Counted from the first letter of the stretch, positions 1 to 9,413 are shown. The stretch is DNA of 64,000 nucleotides from Arthrobacter sp. B3I4 (GCF_030816855.1 NZ_JAUSYK010000001.1:1426001-1490000), one strand, 5' to 3'. The notes: generated from the letters alone by a model not told the origin. Numbers and translations are program-made.

Positions 1-873
1 GACCGGAAGCACAACATGACGCTGCTCTCCGAGGGTGACCTGTACGTCGCCAAGTTCACCGGCGACTCGCCCGCGGCGGACATCGACGGTTCCGGCAAGC
101 TGCCCGCCGACGGCGCGTTCGACGGCGCCGGGGAATGGCTCGCGCTGACGGCGGGCGGCCGGTCCATGGTTCCCGGCATGTCGGTCGAGGAGGTCCTGGT
201 CTACACGCGGCTCGCCGCGGACAAGGTCGGCCCCACCAAAATGGACCGCTGCGAGGACGTCCAGCCCAGCCTGCACACCGGCAAGGTCTACGTGGCCTGC
301 ACCAACAACACGGACCGCGGCAAGACCGGCAAGGAAGGCGCCACCGAGGTCAACCCGCGCACCCTGAACCGCGACGGCCACATCGTGGAAATCACCGAGG
401 CCGGCGACCAGACCTCCACCAGGTTCAACTGGAACCTGCTGATGGTTTGCGGTGATCCGGCCAGGAACGCCTCGACCTACTTCGCAGGCTTCCCGGCCGA
501 CAAGGTCTCGCCGATCTCCTGCCCGGACAACGTGGCGTTCGACTCGGTGGGCAACCTGTGGATCTCCACGGACGGAGCCCCCTCGAGCACCGGCTACGCG
601 GACGGGCTGTTCAAAGTCACGCTGGACGGGCCGGAGCGGGGCCGCGTGGAGCAGTTCCTCGCCGTGCCGCGCGACGCCGAAACCTGCGGGCCGGTCATCC
701 ACGATGAGGACCGGCACGTCTTCGTCGCGGTCCAGCACCCGGGCGAGGAGGGCTCCTTCGAGGCCCCGCACTCGGCCTTCCCTGACTACGTGCGCGCCGG
801 GGCGACGCCGAAGCCGGGGCAGGCCCGCATCCCGCGCCCGTCCGTAGTCCAGGTCTTCCGCGCCGGCGACTAA
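1..873 (+). CDS. PhoX-family (DUF839) phosphatase, C-terminal part
   Basis: The reading frame is open at the left window edge, so only about the last 290 residues are present. The sequence carries segments typical of the DUF839/PhoX beta-propeller: KMDRCEDVQP followed by TGKVYVACTNN, then CPDNVAFDSVGNLWISTDG, and a C-terminal CGPVIHDEDRHVFVAVQHPGE. Known PhoX proteins are secreted, metal-dependent alkaline phosphatases that release phosphate from organic phosphoesters. The family assignment is strong. The substrate and the export signal cannot be judged because the N-terminus lies outside the window. It ends at TAA, and a palindromic repeat block follows before argS. Confidence 0.8.
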   Translation, partial: DRKHNMTLLSEGDLYVAKFTGDSPAADIDGSGKLPADGAFDGAGEWLALTAGGRSMVPGMSVEEVLVYTRLAADKVGPTKMDRCEDVQPSLHTGKVYVACTNNTDRGKTGKEGATEVNPRTLNRDGHIVEITEAGDQTSTRFNWNLLMVCGDPARNASTYFAGFPADKVSPISCPDNVAFDSVGNLWISTDGAPSSTGYADGLFKVTLDGPERGRVEQFLAVPRDAETCGPVIHDEDRHVFVAVQHPGEEGSFEAPHSAFPDYVRAGATPKPGQARIPRPSVVQVFRAGD

Positions 874-885
874 CCCGTCTCCTTT

Positions 886-1004
886 CCTGACGCTCTCGCA
901 GATTTGGCGGCTTCCGGATCGACGCTCCCGCACATCTCGCCGCCGGACGGTGAGAGGTGCGGAGCGTTTCCGTTGTGGCGGCAGGAGCTGAGGGAGCGTC
1001 GGGG
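886..1004. repeat. Nested palindromic intergenic repeat (GACGCTC type)
   Basis: Four related half-sites of about 17 nt lie between the phosphatase and argS. Two read GACGCTCTCGCAGAT (889-903) and GACGCTCCCGCACATCTC (921-938). Two are in the opposite orientation, GAGAGGTGCGGAGCGTTTC (952-970) and GAGCTGAGGGAGCGTC (985-1000). The inner and outer pairs can form a nested hairpin. Similar half-sites recur at 4694-4801 and 44120-44149, so this looks like a dispersed REP-like element rather than a simple terminator. Confidence 0.6.
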
Positions 1005-1031
1005 GTGGGCGGAACTGATAATTTGAACAGT

Positions 1032-2816
1032 GTGAATAATCCGGCTGAAATGGTTGTCCCCAGAGTCCAGGAAGCTATCGCGTCCGCGTTCGGCGAGGAG
1101 TACCGCCACACGGATCCGGTGATCAGGCCCTCGCAGTTCGCGGACATCCAGATCAACGCGGCCATGGCGCTCGCCCGGAAGGTCGGGCTGCCGCCTCGCG
1201 ACGCCGCAGCCAAGATTGTGGAGGCCCTGGACCTCGACGGCGTCTGCAGCCTCGTGGAGATCTCCGGCCCCGGCTTCATCAACCTGACGTTCGACGGCAC
1301 TTGGATCGAGGAACTGCTGAATGCGCCCGAGGCTGCCGGTGCCCAGCCGGGGCCGCTGCACCGCGTCGTCGTCGACTATTCCTCCCCGAACGTGGCCAAG
1401 GAAATGCACGTCGGGCACCTGCGCACCACTGTTGTCGGCGACAGCATCGTGCGGGTCCTCGAGGCGACCGGCCACACCGTCATCCGGCAAAACCACATCG
1501 GCGACTGGGGCACCCCGTTCGGCATGCTGATCGAGCACTGGCTTGAGGTGGGGGAGGACTCGCCCGAGGCAGCCCTGCTGGTCGATGACCCCAGCGCGTT
1601 CTACCAGGCAGCGCGCGCCAAGTTCGATGCCTCCGCCGAGGACCCGGACGGTTTCGCCACCCGGGCCAGGCTGCGCGTGGTGGCGCTGCAGGGCGGGGAC
1701 CCGGAAACCTTCGCCGTATGGGAGCGGCTCGTGGCCCAGTCCAAACGTTACTTCAACGCGATCTACACCATGCTCGGGATCAGCCTCACCGACGACCACA
1801 TCGCCGGCGAAAGCTCCTACGACGCGCATCTGGCACAGCTGTGCCAGGAGCTGGAGGAACGCGGCATCGCCCGGATCAGCGAAGGCGCGCTCTGCACCTT
1901 CCCGGCCGGTTTCACCGGACGCGACGGTGACCCGCTGCCGCTGATCATCCGCAAGTCCGACGGCGGCTACGGCTACGGCACCACCGACCTGGCCACCATC
2001 CGCTACCGGGTTCGCGACCTGCGGGCCGACCGGGTGCTCTACGTGGTGGGCGCGCCGCAGAACGTACACCTGCGGATGGTGATGGCCACCGCCCGCGACG
2101 CCGGGTGGCTGCCGGAGACGGTGGAAGCCACGCACGTGCAGATCGGCAACGTGCTCGGCGAAGACGGCAAGATCCTCAAGTCGCGGGCCGGGAACCCGGT
2201 CAAGCTGATGGCGCTGCTCCAGGAGGCCGTTGACCGGGCGCGGTCCGTCATCGACGCCAGCCGGCCCGAGCTCAGCGAGGAGGAACGGGCGGTCACGGCC
2301 CGGCAGGTCGGCATCGGTGCCGTCAAATACGCGGATCTCTCAACCGGCCACGACACCGAATACGTTTTTGACTTCGACCGGATGCTTGCGCTGACCGGCA
2401 ACACCGGTCCATACGTTCAATACGCGGCTGCGCGGATCCGTTCCATCCTGCGTAAGGCAGGGACGCTGGAACAGCATCTCGCGGCGGCCCCGGGCAGTAC
2501 CGCCGCGGCCCCCGCCGCCGGCGCGGTGCCCGCCGCGGTGATCGCCGTCGTTGAACCCGCCGAACGCGCGCTGGCGTTGCACCTGCTCGAGTATGACGCC
2601 ACGCTGCGGAAAGTCGGTGAACTGCTCGAACCGCACCGGCTCTGCGCCTACCTGTTCGAACTCGCGCAGCTGTTCACCTCCTTCTATGACCAGTGCCCCG
2701 TGCTCAAGGCCGAGGAGACGGTGCGGGAGTCCCGGCTCGCGCTGTGCGGGCTGGTCCTGCGCAGGCTCTCCAGCGGCCTCGACCTGCTGGGCATCGAGAC
2801 GCCGGAGAACATGTGA
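1032..2816 (+). CDS. argS: Arginyl-tRNA synthetase
   Basis: This class Ia synthetase charges tRNA-Arg with arginine in the cytoplasm. It has the HIGH-type motif (KEMHVGHLRTTVVGD), the HHIGDWG-like segment QNHIGDWGTPFGMLIEH, the KMSK-loop region (ILKSRAGNPVK) and a C-terminal DALR anticodon domain. Length from GTG 1032 is 594 aa, near the family norm. The start is uncertain: in-frame alternatives are TTG 1023, GTG 1032 and ATG 1050. I prefer GTG 1032 because a TGATAAT -10-like box sits at 1016-1022, which would give a leaderless mRNA. TTG 1023 has the better Shine-Dalgarno spacing. The protein resembles the Streptomyces-type ArgS, whereas Arthrobacter species usually carry another lineage beside lysA, so it may be a second copy. 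Its TGA overlaps the menD GTG start by 4 nt. Confidence 0.93.
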   Translation: MNNPAEMVVPRVQEAIASAFGEEYRHTDPVIRPSQFADIQINAAMALARKVGLPPRDAAAKIVEALDLDGVCSLVEISGPGFINLTFDGTWIEELLNAPEAAGAQPGPLHRVVVDYSSPNVAKEMHVGHLRTTVVGDSIVRVLEATGHTVIRQNHIGDWGTPFGMLIEHWLEVGEDSPEAALLVDDPSAFYQAARAKFDASAEDPDGFATRARLRVVALQGGDPETFAVWERLVAQSKRYFNAIYTMLGISLTDDHIAGESSYDAHLAQLCQELEERGIARISEGALCTFPAGFTGRDGDPLPLIIRKSDGGYGYGTTDLATIRYRVRDLRADRVLYVVGAPQNVHLRMVMATARDAGWLPETVEATHVQIGNVLGEDGKILKSRAGNPVKLMALLQEAVDRARSVIDASRPELSEEERAVTARQVGIGAVKYADLSTGHDTEYVFDFDRMLALTGNTGPYVQYAAARIRSILRKAGTLEQHLAAAPGSTAAAPAAGAVPAAVIAVVEPAERALALHLLEYDATLRKVGELLEPHRLCAYLFELAQLFTSFYDQCPVLKAEETVRESRLALCGLVLRRLSSGLDLLGIETPENM

Positions 2817-4639
2817 GCTCCGACGAGCCGTCCGCAGCCCGGACCCGGGACGGGGGGCTCGGCGCCGTCGAGGCCGCCCGGATGGCCGTCGCGGCGCTGA
2901 TCGGCGCGGGGGTCCGCTACGTGGTGGTGGCCCCGGGATCCCGGTCGGCGCCGATGGCCTACGCCCTCGCCGAAGCCGACGCCTCCGGCCGCGTTGAACT
3001 GCTGGTCCGGATCGATGAACGCGACGCCGGTTTCACCGCGCTGGGTCTGGCCTTGGCCACCGGTGGCCCCGCGGCTGTGCTGACGACGTCGGGTACCGCC
3101 GTCGGGAACCTGCTGCCGGCCGTGATGGAGGCCAACCACGCCGCCGTGCCGCTGGTGGTCCTGTCCGCGGACCGGCCCGAGGAACTGCGCGGTACCGGCG
3201 CCAACCAGACCACCATCCAGCCGGACCTTTTCGGCGAACACGTCCGCTTCGCCGTCGACGTCCCGGCCGGCGAGAACCCGGTGCGGGCCGTCGAGACCGC
3301 GCTGAGCGCCGCCACGGGTGCCTTCGAGGACATCCCGCCAGGACCGGTGCAGCTGAACCTCGCCTTCCGCGACCCGCTGGTTCCCGCAGCCGCTGAAGGC
3401 CTGAACGACGCTGCCGGCCGCCGGGTCCACCACGCGCCGCGGCAGCCGCTCGTGCTGGACTTTCCCGCAGCGTCCGCCGCGCTGCCCGAACGGCGCACCG
3501 TGGTCCTCGCCGGGCACGACGCCGGGCCTGTCGCCGAGGCCTTCGCGCGCGCGCACGGCCTGCCGCTGCTCGCGGAGCCCTCCTCCAACGCCCGCTTTGG
3601 CCCCAACGCGGTGGGCCCGTACCGGCTGCTGCTCGAGCACTTCGGCCCCGAATCCGGCCAGCCGATCGAACGGGTGGTGCTGTTCGGCCGGCCCACCCTT
3701 TCCCGCCCGGTGTCCGCCCTGCTGGCCCGCGCCGACATCCCGTCCGCCCTCTACCAGCCGGTCCCGGTGGCCTGGTATGAGCCGGGCCGGCGCACCGAAC
3801 TGCCACTGGAAACCCTGGCGGACTTGGCTGACTTCGCCGGCCGGGGCCCTGCGGCGTGGCTCGATGCCTGGTTGCTGGCCGGCGCTGCGGCCCAGCACGC
3901 CCTGGACCAGGTGCTGTCCGGGACGGCTTCAGGGCCGGAGACCTCGGGGCCGGAGACCTCGGGGCCGGCCGCCTCCAGCCCGGAGGCGCAGGCGTCCGCA
4001 GGGGCCTCGGCTTCAGGACCCGCCGCTTCCGGGCCCGCGGTAGGTGCGTTGGTCTGGCAGCACGCGCGCGGGCAGCTCGTCCTGGGCTCGTCCAACGGAA
4101 TCCGTGACGTCGACTTGGCCGGAGCGCCGCCGCAGGAACCGCAAGCCACCGTCTTCGCCAACCGGGGACTGGCCGGAATCGACGGCACCCTGGCCACGGC
4201 CACCGGCATCGCCGTCGGCGGCCGGCAGGAAACCACCGTGCTGCTGGGCGACGTCACCTTCCTGCACGACGCCGGCGGCCTGCTGCTGGGCGCGGGGGAA
4301 GCGGATCCTCCGTTGCGGATCGTGGTCCTCAACGACGCGGGCGGTGCGATCTTCGGGCTCCTGGAGCACGGCGCCGTCGAACAGTCGGGCCGTTACGGCA
4401 CCGCCGTCGAACGCCTCTTCGGCACTCCGCACACCGTGGACCTCTCCGCGCTGGCCGCCGCGTACGGCGTCGGGCACCGCGCGGTCAACAGGACGGCGGA
4501 ACTCGCTGCAGCACTGGCCGAACCGGTGCAGGGGCGCAGCATCATCGAGGTCCGCACGGAGCGGCAGGGCCTGCGGGAGCTGCACGGACGGATCCGCGCC
4601 GCCGTGGCGGCCGCCGTCACCGGGGCCCCCGGCGGCTAA
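2813..4639 (+). CDS. menD: 2-succinyl-5-enolpyruvyl-6-hydroxy-3-cyclohexene-1-carboxylate synthase (MenD)
   Basis: MenD is a thiamine-diphosphate enzyme that joins isochorismate and 2-oxoglutarate, releasing CO2, to form SEPHCHC in menaquinone synthesis. The N-terminal domain shows VVVAPGSRSAPM and LTTSGTAVGNLLPAV. The C-terminal ThDP-binding motif runs from GDVTFLHDAGGLLLG to NDAGGAIFGLLEHG. Length is 608 aa. The GTG start overlaps the argS stop (GTGA), so translation is probably coupled. An unusual Ala/Gly/Pro/Ser-rich insert at about residues 369-410 separates the middle and C-terminal domains and contains a 15-nt tandem repeat. That linker is not part of the usual fold and probably tolerates length change. 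Confidence 0.93.
   Translation: MSSDEPSAARTRDGGLGAVEAARMAVAALIGAGVRYVVVAPGSRSAPMAYALAEADASGRVELLVRIDERDAGFTALGLALATGGPAAVLTTSGTAVGNLLPAVMEANHAAVPLVVLSADRPEELRGTGANQTTIQPDLFGEHVRFAVDVPAGENPVRAVETALSAATGAFEDIPPGPVQLNLAFRDPLVPAAAEGLNDAAGRRVHHAPRQPLVLDFPAASAALPERRTVVLAGHDAGPVAEAFARAHGLPLLAEPSSNARFGPNAVGPYRLLLEHFGPESGQPIERVVLFGRPTLSRPVSALLARADIPSALYQPVPVAWYEPGRRTELPLETLADLADFAGRGPAAWLDAWLLAGAAAQHALDQVLSGTASGPETSGPETSGPAASSPEAQASAGASASGPAASGPAVGALVWQHARGQLVLGSSNGIRDVDLAGAPPQEPQATVFANRGLAGIDGTLATATGIAVGGRQETTVLLGDVTFLHDAGGLLLGAGEADPPLRIVVLNDAGGAIFGLLEHGAVEQSGRYGTAVERLFGTPHTVDLSALAAAYGVGHRAVNRTAELAAALAEPVQGRSIIEVRTERQGLRELHGRIRAAVAAAVTGAPGG
3932..3967 (+). repeat. 15-bp in-frame tandem repeat within menD linker
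   Basis: The unit GGGCCGGAGACCTCG occurs at 3932-3946 and 3947-3961, with a third partial copy starting at 3962. It encodes Gly-Pro-Glu-Thr-Ser repeats in the low-complexity linker of MenD. Confidence 0.8.
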
Positions 4640-4912
4640 ACCCAGCGTCGCCGCCCGGTCGACTGGCTCAGCGCTTCGTCGCGGGATAGGTCCGACGCTC
4701 CTGCCCAGTTACCTCGCCGGAACCGCCGCCCGGCCGCCCGGCACACCGGGCTTTCCCGCGTGTCGGTCCACCCTCGGCCGGAGGAACTGGGCGGGAGCGT
4801 CCCGCCCGGCCGTCTCCGCTCCCAGTCCGTCCTGCCGGCGCCGCTTTCCACGCCTGGCCGTCTCCGCGCCGCACCTGGTCTCCGCGCCGCACCTGGAATC
4901 TGGGGCGCAAAA
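4640..4912. repeat. Convergent intergenic region with repeats, no gene
   Basis: No credible gene lies between menD and the convergent ABC transporter. An imperfect inverted repeat pairs GACGCTCCTGCCCAGTTAC (from 4694) with GAGGAACTGGGCGGGAGCGTC (4781-4801). It belongs to the same GACGCTC family seen at 889-1000. An exact 18-bp direct repeat, TCTCCGCGCCGCACCTGG, is present at 4861-4878 and 4879-4896. Confidence 0.6.
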
Positions 4913-4948
4913 AGACAGCCGCTACGTGGATCCACGTAGCGGCTGTCT
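4913..4948 (-). terminator. Rho-independent terminator of the amino-acid ABC operon
   Basis: A perfect 36-bp palindrome has 18-bp arms beginning AGACAGCCGCTACGTGGA. On the minus strand it is followed by a run of five T (CTTTTTGCG), the classical layout for a terminator of the minus-strand operon ending at 4970. It may also stop menD transcripts coming from the other side. Confidence 0.85.
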
Positions 4949-4969
4949 GAAGTCGGTGCAGTCCCGACT

Positions 4970-5746
4970 CTAGAGCACCCGGCTCAGGAACTCCTTGGTG
5001 CGGGCGTGCTGCGGGTTGGACAGCACCTCGCGCGGGTCGCCGGACTCGACGACGACGCCGCCGTCCATGAACGTCAGCCGGTCCCCGACCTCGCGGGCAA
5101 AACCGATTTCGTGGGTCACCACGATCATCGTCATGCCGGACTTCGCGAGGTCCTTCATGACGTTCAGGACGTCGCCCACCAGCTCCGGGTCGAGGGCCGA
5201 GGTCGGCTCATCGAAGAGCATCAGCTCCGGATCCATGGCCAGGGCCCGGGCGATGGCGACGCGCTGCTGCTGCCCGCCGGACAGCTGTGAGGGGTAGTGC
5301 CCGGCGCGGTCCGCCAGACCTACCCGGTCCAGCAGCTCAAGGGCCCGTTTCCGGGCCGTTTCCTTTGACTGGCCCTTGACCTGGACCGGGGCTTCCATGA
5401 TGTTCTGCAGCGCGGTCTTGTGCGGGAACAGGTTGAAGCGCTGAAACACCATGCCGATTTCGCGGCGCTGGGCCGCGATCTCCTTGGTCTTAAGGTCATG
5501 CAGGCGGCCGTTGACCTCACGGTAGCCGATCAGGTCGCCGCCCACCGAGATCCGCCCGGCGCTGATGGTTTCGAGCAGGTTCACGCAGCGGAGCATGGTG
5601 GACTTGCCGGAACCGGAGGGCCCGATGACCACCGAGACTTCGCCTTGGTTGACGGTCATGTCGATGCCGCGCAGCACATGGTGCTGGCCATAGAACTTGT
5701 GCAGGCCTTCGATCTTGACCAGCGGCTTTTCTGCGGTGATCGTCAT
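4970..5746 (-). CDS. Polar amino-acid ABC transporter, ATP-binding subunit
   Basis: This cytoplasmic ATPase powers uptake of a polar amino acid. Walker A (GPSGSGKST, residues 42-50), the signature [15 protein letters not shown] and Walker B ([12 protein letters not shown]) are all intact, and at 258 aa it is close to GlnQ/HisP/GluA length. Its ATG overlaps the permease stop by 4 nt (ATGA). It is the last gene of a three-gene operon (binding protein, permease, ATPase). The substrate (glutamate, glutamine, cystine or other) cannot be read from this subunit. Confidence 0.92.
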   Translation of the reverse strand: MTITAEKPLVKIEGLHKFYGQHHVLRGIDMTVNQGEVSVVIGPSGSGKSTMLRCVNLLETISAGRISVGGDLIGYREVNGRLHDLKTKEIAAQRREIGMVFQRFNLFPHKTALQNIMEAPVQVKGQSKETARKRALELLDRVGLADRAGHYPSQLSGGQQQRVAIARALAMDPELMLFDEPTSALDPELVGDVLNVMKDLAKSGMTMIVVTHEIGFAREVGDRLTFMDGGVVVESGDPREVLSNPQHARTKEFLSRVL

Positions 5747-6744
5747 CGTGCACTCTCCTCGGGGAAGTCCGTCTCAATCGAGCGCTTGACGTCAGCGCCT
5801 CCACCGGCGGCCTTGGCGGCACCGGGGTTCACCGCCGCCGGAGCCAGGTTGTCCACGCCCTTGCCGTAGTAGGCCTCAATGAAGTGCTGGCCGACCATCA
5901 GGATGCTCGTGATGACCAGGTACCAGATGGCGGCCACGATGAGCAGCGGTACCGGCAGGTACGTCCGGTTGGCCAGCGTGTTGGTGGCGAAGGTCAGGTC
6001 CAAAGTGAACGGCACTGCCAGCACCAGCGAGGTGGTCTTCAGCATGCCGATGGTCTCGTTGCCGGTCGGCGGGACAATGACACGCATGGCCTGTGGCAGG
6101 ATGATCCGCCACATGATCTTGGTCTTACCCATGCCCAGTGCCTCGGCAGCTTCCATCTGGCCGCGGTCCACGGACTTCAGGCCTGCCCGGAAAATTTCCG
6201 CGAGGTACGCGGACTCGTTCAGGCCCAGACCAAGGATGGCAGCGACCGTGGCGGTGACGATGACGCTGGTGTCCACGCTGAAGAGCTCGGGCCCGAACGG
6301 GACGCCCGCGCTCAGCTTCGGATAGAGGACCGAGATCAGTCCCCAGAACACCAGCTGCGTGTACACCGGAGTGCCGCGGAAGAACCAGACCCACACCCAG
6401 CTGGACCAGCGGAAGACCGGGTTGTCGGACTGCCGCATGAAGGCCAGCAGGATCGCCAGGATGATGGCCAGGACCATGGACGCAACGGTCAGCAGCAGAG
6501 TCCAGCCGACACCCTGGACAACCTTGACATCCAGAATGTAGGTGCCGACGATGTCCCAGCGGAAGTTGGTGTTCGTGAACAGAGACTGCAGGAACACGGC
6601 CAGGAAGCCGAGGATGATGACCGCGCTGAGCCACCGGCCGGGGTGCCGCACCGGAACCGATTTATTCAGTACCGGCGCGCCGTTGCCCTGGTGGCCGTTC
6701 ATCCCTGTTGCACCTGAGGAGCGGTCGGTGGCGGGGAGACTCAA
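5743..6744 (-). CDS. Polar amino-acid ABC transporter, permease
   Basis: This membrane subunit of the HisM/GltK type is 333 aa. After a hydrophilic N-terminal stretch it has several hydrophobic segments and the EAA loop ([28 protein letters not shown]) that docks the ATPase. The listed start is TTG at 6744, overlapping the binding-protein TGA by 4 nt. An in-frame ATG at 6702 is the alternative. A hydrophilic tail of about 30 residues follows the last membrane segment. A single permease gene suggests a homodimer, although pairs are common in this family. Confidence 0.9.
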   Translation of the reverse strand: MSLPATDRSSGATGMNGHQGNGAPVLNKSVPVRHPGRWLSAVIILGFLAVFLQSLFTNTNFRWDIVGTYILDVKVVQGVGWTLLLTVASMVLAIILAILLAFMRQSDNPVFRWSSWVWVWFFRGTPVYTQLVFWGLISVLYPKLSAGVPFGPELFSVDTSVIVTATVAAILGLGLNESAYLAEIFRAGLKSVDRGQMEAAEALGMGKTKIMWRIILPQAMRVIVPPTGNETIGMLKTTSLVLAVPFTLDLTFATNTLANRTYLPVPLLIVAAIWYLVITSILMVGQHFIEAYYGKGVDNLAPAAVNPGAAKAAGGGADVKRSIETDFPEESAR

Positions 6745-7697
6745 GACCCGGCCGCCGGGTTAACTTCGGAGTTCGTGATGGCACCTTCAGCGTTGCCCCA
6801 GCCTTCGAGGATCTTCTTGTAGGAGCCATCCTCAATCAGCTTCGTCAGGGTCTTCTGGACGACGTCGGCCAAGGCAGTATCGGACTTGGCCACCGCGATG
6901 CCCTGGGGAGCGGCGTCGTAGACGTCGCCGAGCTTTTCCAGCTGTCCGTTGGTCTGGGTCAGTGCGTAGCCAATGATGGGGGAGTCAGCCGTCATGGCAT
7001 CGATGCTGCCGTTCACCAGGCGGGTGGTGACATCCGTCTGGTTCTTGAGCGTGACGATGTCGATCGGCTTCTTGCCTTCGGCCGTGCACTTCTTGTTCCG
7101 GTCGGAGAGATCCGGGTCTTCCTGCACGGTGCCGGTCTGGACACCGATGGACTTGCCGCAGACGTCATCCAGGGAGAACTTCTTCGGGTTGCCCTTCTGG
7201 ACGGCCCAGGTGGTTCCGGCGTTGAAGTAGCTGACCATGTTTACCGCGCCGAGGCGCTCCTTGTTGATGGTGAAGGAGGAGATGCCGAGGTCGTACTTGG
7301 GGCCGAGCGCCGGAAGGATCCCGGTGAACTCCGCGGTCTGGACCTGGACCTTCAAACCTAGGGTCGCGCCGATCGCCTTGGCGATGTCGACGTCGTAACC
7401 CACCGGGGTCTGGCCGTCGGTACCGAGGAACTCGGCAGGGGCGTAGCTGGTGTCCGATCCGACGGTCAGGGTGCCCTTGGACTTGATGGCCGCCGGGACC
7501 ATGGCCGCGAGCGAGTCGTCCTTCTTGACGGTCGTGGGGTCGAAGCTTGCCTTGCTGCTGCCGGAGGGAGCAGCGCCGCCGCCGCCCGTGCCGGTTTCGG
7601 AAGCATTGGTGCAGGCCGAGAGGGCCAGGGCGCCGACGGCGAGCACGGTGGCAGCCTTGAGCTTGGAGCTGCTCAGGAGCGTACGGGAGATCTGCAT
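6741..7697 (-). CDS. Polar amino-acid ABC transporter, substrate-binding lipoprotein
   Basis: This 318-aa family-3 solute-binding protein starts with a lipoprotein signal (lipobox LSAC, Cys about residue 29), so it should be anchored outside the membrane. The mature part has the typical LTVGSDTSYAPAEF start and PVGYDVDIAKAIG, and a Gly/Ser/Thr-rich spacer follows the Cys. It is the first gene of the operon, with an AAAGGTAAG ribosome site ahead of ATG. The ligand is unknown. The aspartate/arginine contacts typical of amino-acid binders are not decisive by eye. Confidence 0.92.
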   Translation of the reverse strand: MQISRTLLSSSKLKAATVLAVGALALSACTNASETGTGGGGAAPSGSSKASFDPTTVKKDDSLAAMVPAAIKSKGTLTVGSDTSYAPAEFLGTDGQTPVGYDVDIAKAIGATLGLKVQVQTAEFTGILPALGPKYDLGISSFTINKERLGAVNMVSYFNAGTTWAVQKGNPKKFSLDDVCGKSIGVQTGTVQEDPDLSDRNKKCTAEGKKPIDIVTLKNQTDVTTRLVNGSIDAMTADSPIIGYALTQTNGQLEKLGDVYDAAPQGIAVAKSDTALADVVQKTLTKLIEDGSYKKILEGWGNAEGAITNSEVNPAAGS

Positions 7698-7880
7698 TTT
7701 TCTTACCTTTTGTTGCAGGGGACGCGAAGACTAAGTCGGGTTATAGTGTATCGCCGAACAAGAGATGTACATCACAGAAAACTAAGTTTCACTATTGGAT
7801 AACTAAACAGCTGCAGAATGCAAGACGGGGCCGAGGCCCGGTGTCTGACATACCGGACCGCGGGCGGGGTCAGTAAGGGA
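7698..7880 (-). promoter_or_regulatory. Probable promoter region of the amino-acid ABC operon
   Basis: This AT-richer 183-nt region precedes the operon and holds its ribosome site. A perfect 10-bp palindrome GATGTACATC lies at 7764-7773, and a TATAAC -10-like word lies nearer the gene. No matching -35 box is clear, so the promoter position is only suggested. It is also the 3' flank of menF. Confidence 0.35.
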
Positions 7881-9326
7881 TCAGCTGCTGATGCCGAGAG
7901 ACTCAAGCATGGGGCGGAATTTGGCCCACGTTTCGGCCAGCTCCGACTCCGGCACAGAACCCTCTACGACACCGCACCCGGCATACAACCGTACGGTGTC
8001 CGGTCCTTCGATGACGGCTCCGCGCAGAGCGATGCCCCACTCGCCGTTGCCCGCCGCGTCCAGCCAGCCGACCGGGCCGGCGTAGGGGCCGCGGTCGAGG
8101 TGCTCAAGCTTGCGGATCAGCGCCCCGGCCACCTGGGTGGGCGTGCCGCAGACCGCCGCGGTGGGGTGCAGCGCATTGATCAGGGCCAGGCAGGTGGGCA
8201 CGTGGCCTTCGACCTCGGTGAGTTCGGCCTTCACGTCCGAGGCCAGGTGCCAGACGTTCGGCAATTCCAGGATAAACGGCTCGCTGTGCGCGTTCATCGC
8301 CTCGGAGAAGGGCGCCAGCTGTGTGGTGAGCGACTGGATGGCAATGTCGTGTTCGTGCCGCTGCTTCTCGGATCCGGCCAGCGCACGCTCGGCGAATTCC
8401 ATCGGTGAGCCGGCCATGCCGTCGGCGTCGCGGCGGTCCAGGGTTCCGGCAAGGACACGCGCCTGCGCCGTGCGGCCTTCCACCTGGATCAGCATCTCCG
8501 GGGTGGAGCCCACCAGGCCGTCGACGCCGTAGGTCCAGCACTCCCGGTACCGGACCGCGAGCTGGCGCAGGATTTCGGCAGCGTTCACGCCGTCGGGCAC
8601 GGTGGCCACGATGTCCCGGGCCAGCACCAGCTTCTCCAGCGCGCCGGTGCGGATTTCCGTGACACCCTCGGCGACGGCGGTCATCCAGTCAGCCTCGCTG
8701 AGCGAGCCGGTGCTCAGCTTGGCCTCCCGGGCCGGTTGCTGCCCTGCCGACGCCGGGGCCGCCGACGCCGGGGCCGCGGCGACGCCCCCGGGGGCTCCCG
8801 AAGACGCTGCCGCCGACGACGGCGCTACTTCCGCCGGCGCTGCGGCGTCGACCCGGATGATGCCGGAACCTTCGGCGTCGGGTACGTCCAGCCAGCGGCG
8901 CAGGGCGGCGCGGGCGCCTGCCTCGGTGAGTTCGGCGCCGTCGAAGGTGAGCTGCGTCAGCCAAGCCGTGCCGTCGCGCAGGCCCACCACGACCTCGGGA
9001 ACCACCAGGCGGGACTCGTGCGCCGACGTCTTGGAGAAGGCGAAGGACCCGAAGGCCACCGGACCGGTGCCGGGGCACCCGACGGTGTCCGCGACCTCGG
9101 CTTCAAGGACCAGGTGGCGCCACCAGATATCCGCCTCGAGGAACCGCTCCGGTCCGGTGGCGGTGAACCGGGCCACTTCACCGAAGCCCACCAGTCCGGC
9201 CTCGCGGCGCGTCCAGCAGAATACGTCGTCGCGGACCAGGAACGACGGCAGACCCCCAGGGAACGAATCTGCATCGAGGGGGACTGTCAGTGTCCGAATA
9301 ATTCTGGTATGGAACGCGCTCGTCAT
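7881..9326 (-). CDS. menF: Isochorismate synthase
   Basis: This enzyme converts chorismate to isochorismate, the first committed step to menaquinone. At 481 aa it carries the chorismate-binding fold, with LEKLVLARDIVA, STPEMLIQVEGR, LAGTLDRRDADG, HPTAAVCGTPTQVA and a C-terminal YAGCGVVEGSVPESELAETWAKF. An Ala/Pro/Ser-rich linker separates the N-terminal half from the catalytic half. It is transcribed divergently from the methyltransferase gene across an 87-bp gap. EntC-type siderophore synthases share the fold, but the adjacent menaquinone genes favour MenF. Confidence 0.92.
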   Translation of the reverse strand: MTSAFHTRIIRTLTVPLDADSFPGGLPSFLVRDDVFCWTRREAGLVGFGEVARFTATGPERFLEADIWWRHLVLEAEVADTVGCPGTGPVAFGSFAFSKTSAHESRLVVPEVVVGLRDGTAWLTQLTFDGAELTEAGARAALRRWLDVPDAEGSGIIRVDAAAPAEVAPSSAAASSGAPGGVAAAPASAAPASAGQQPAREAKLSTGSLSEADWMTAVAEGVTEIRTGALEKLVLARDIVATVPDGVNAAEILRQLAVRYRECWTYGVDGLVGSTPEMLIQVEGRTAQARVLAGTLDRRDADGMAGSPMEFAERALAGSEKQRHEHDIAIQSLTTQLAPFSEAMNAHSEPFILELPNVWHLASDVKAELTEVEGHVPTCLALINALHPTAAVCGTPTQVAGALIRKLEHLDRGPYAGPVGWLDAAGNGEWGIALRGAVIEGPDTVRLYAGCGVVEGSVPESELAETWAKFRPMLESLGISS

Positions 9327-9413
9327 GATGAGACAACACTACTCCCGACGTCCCCCGCGGCTTGGCCGGTCCGGCGGTTAGGGGGTGGCTCGAAGTTTTG
9401 AGACAATAACGGG

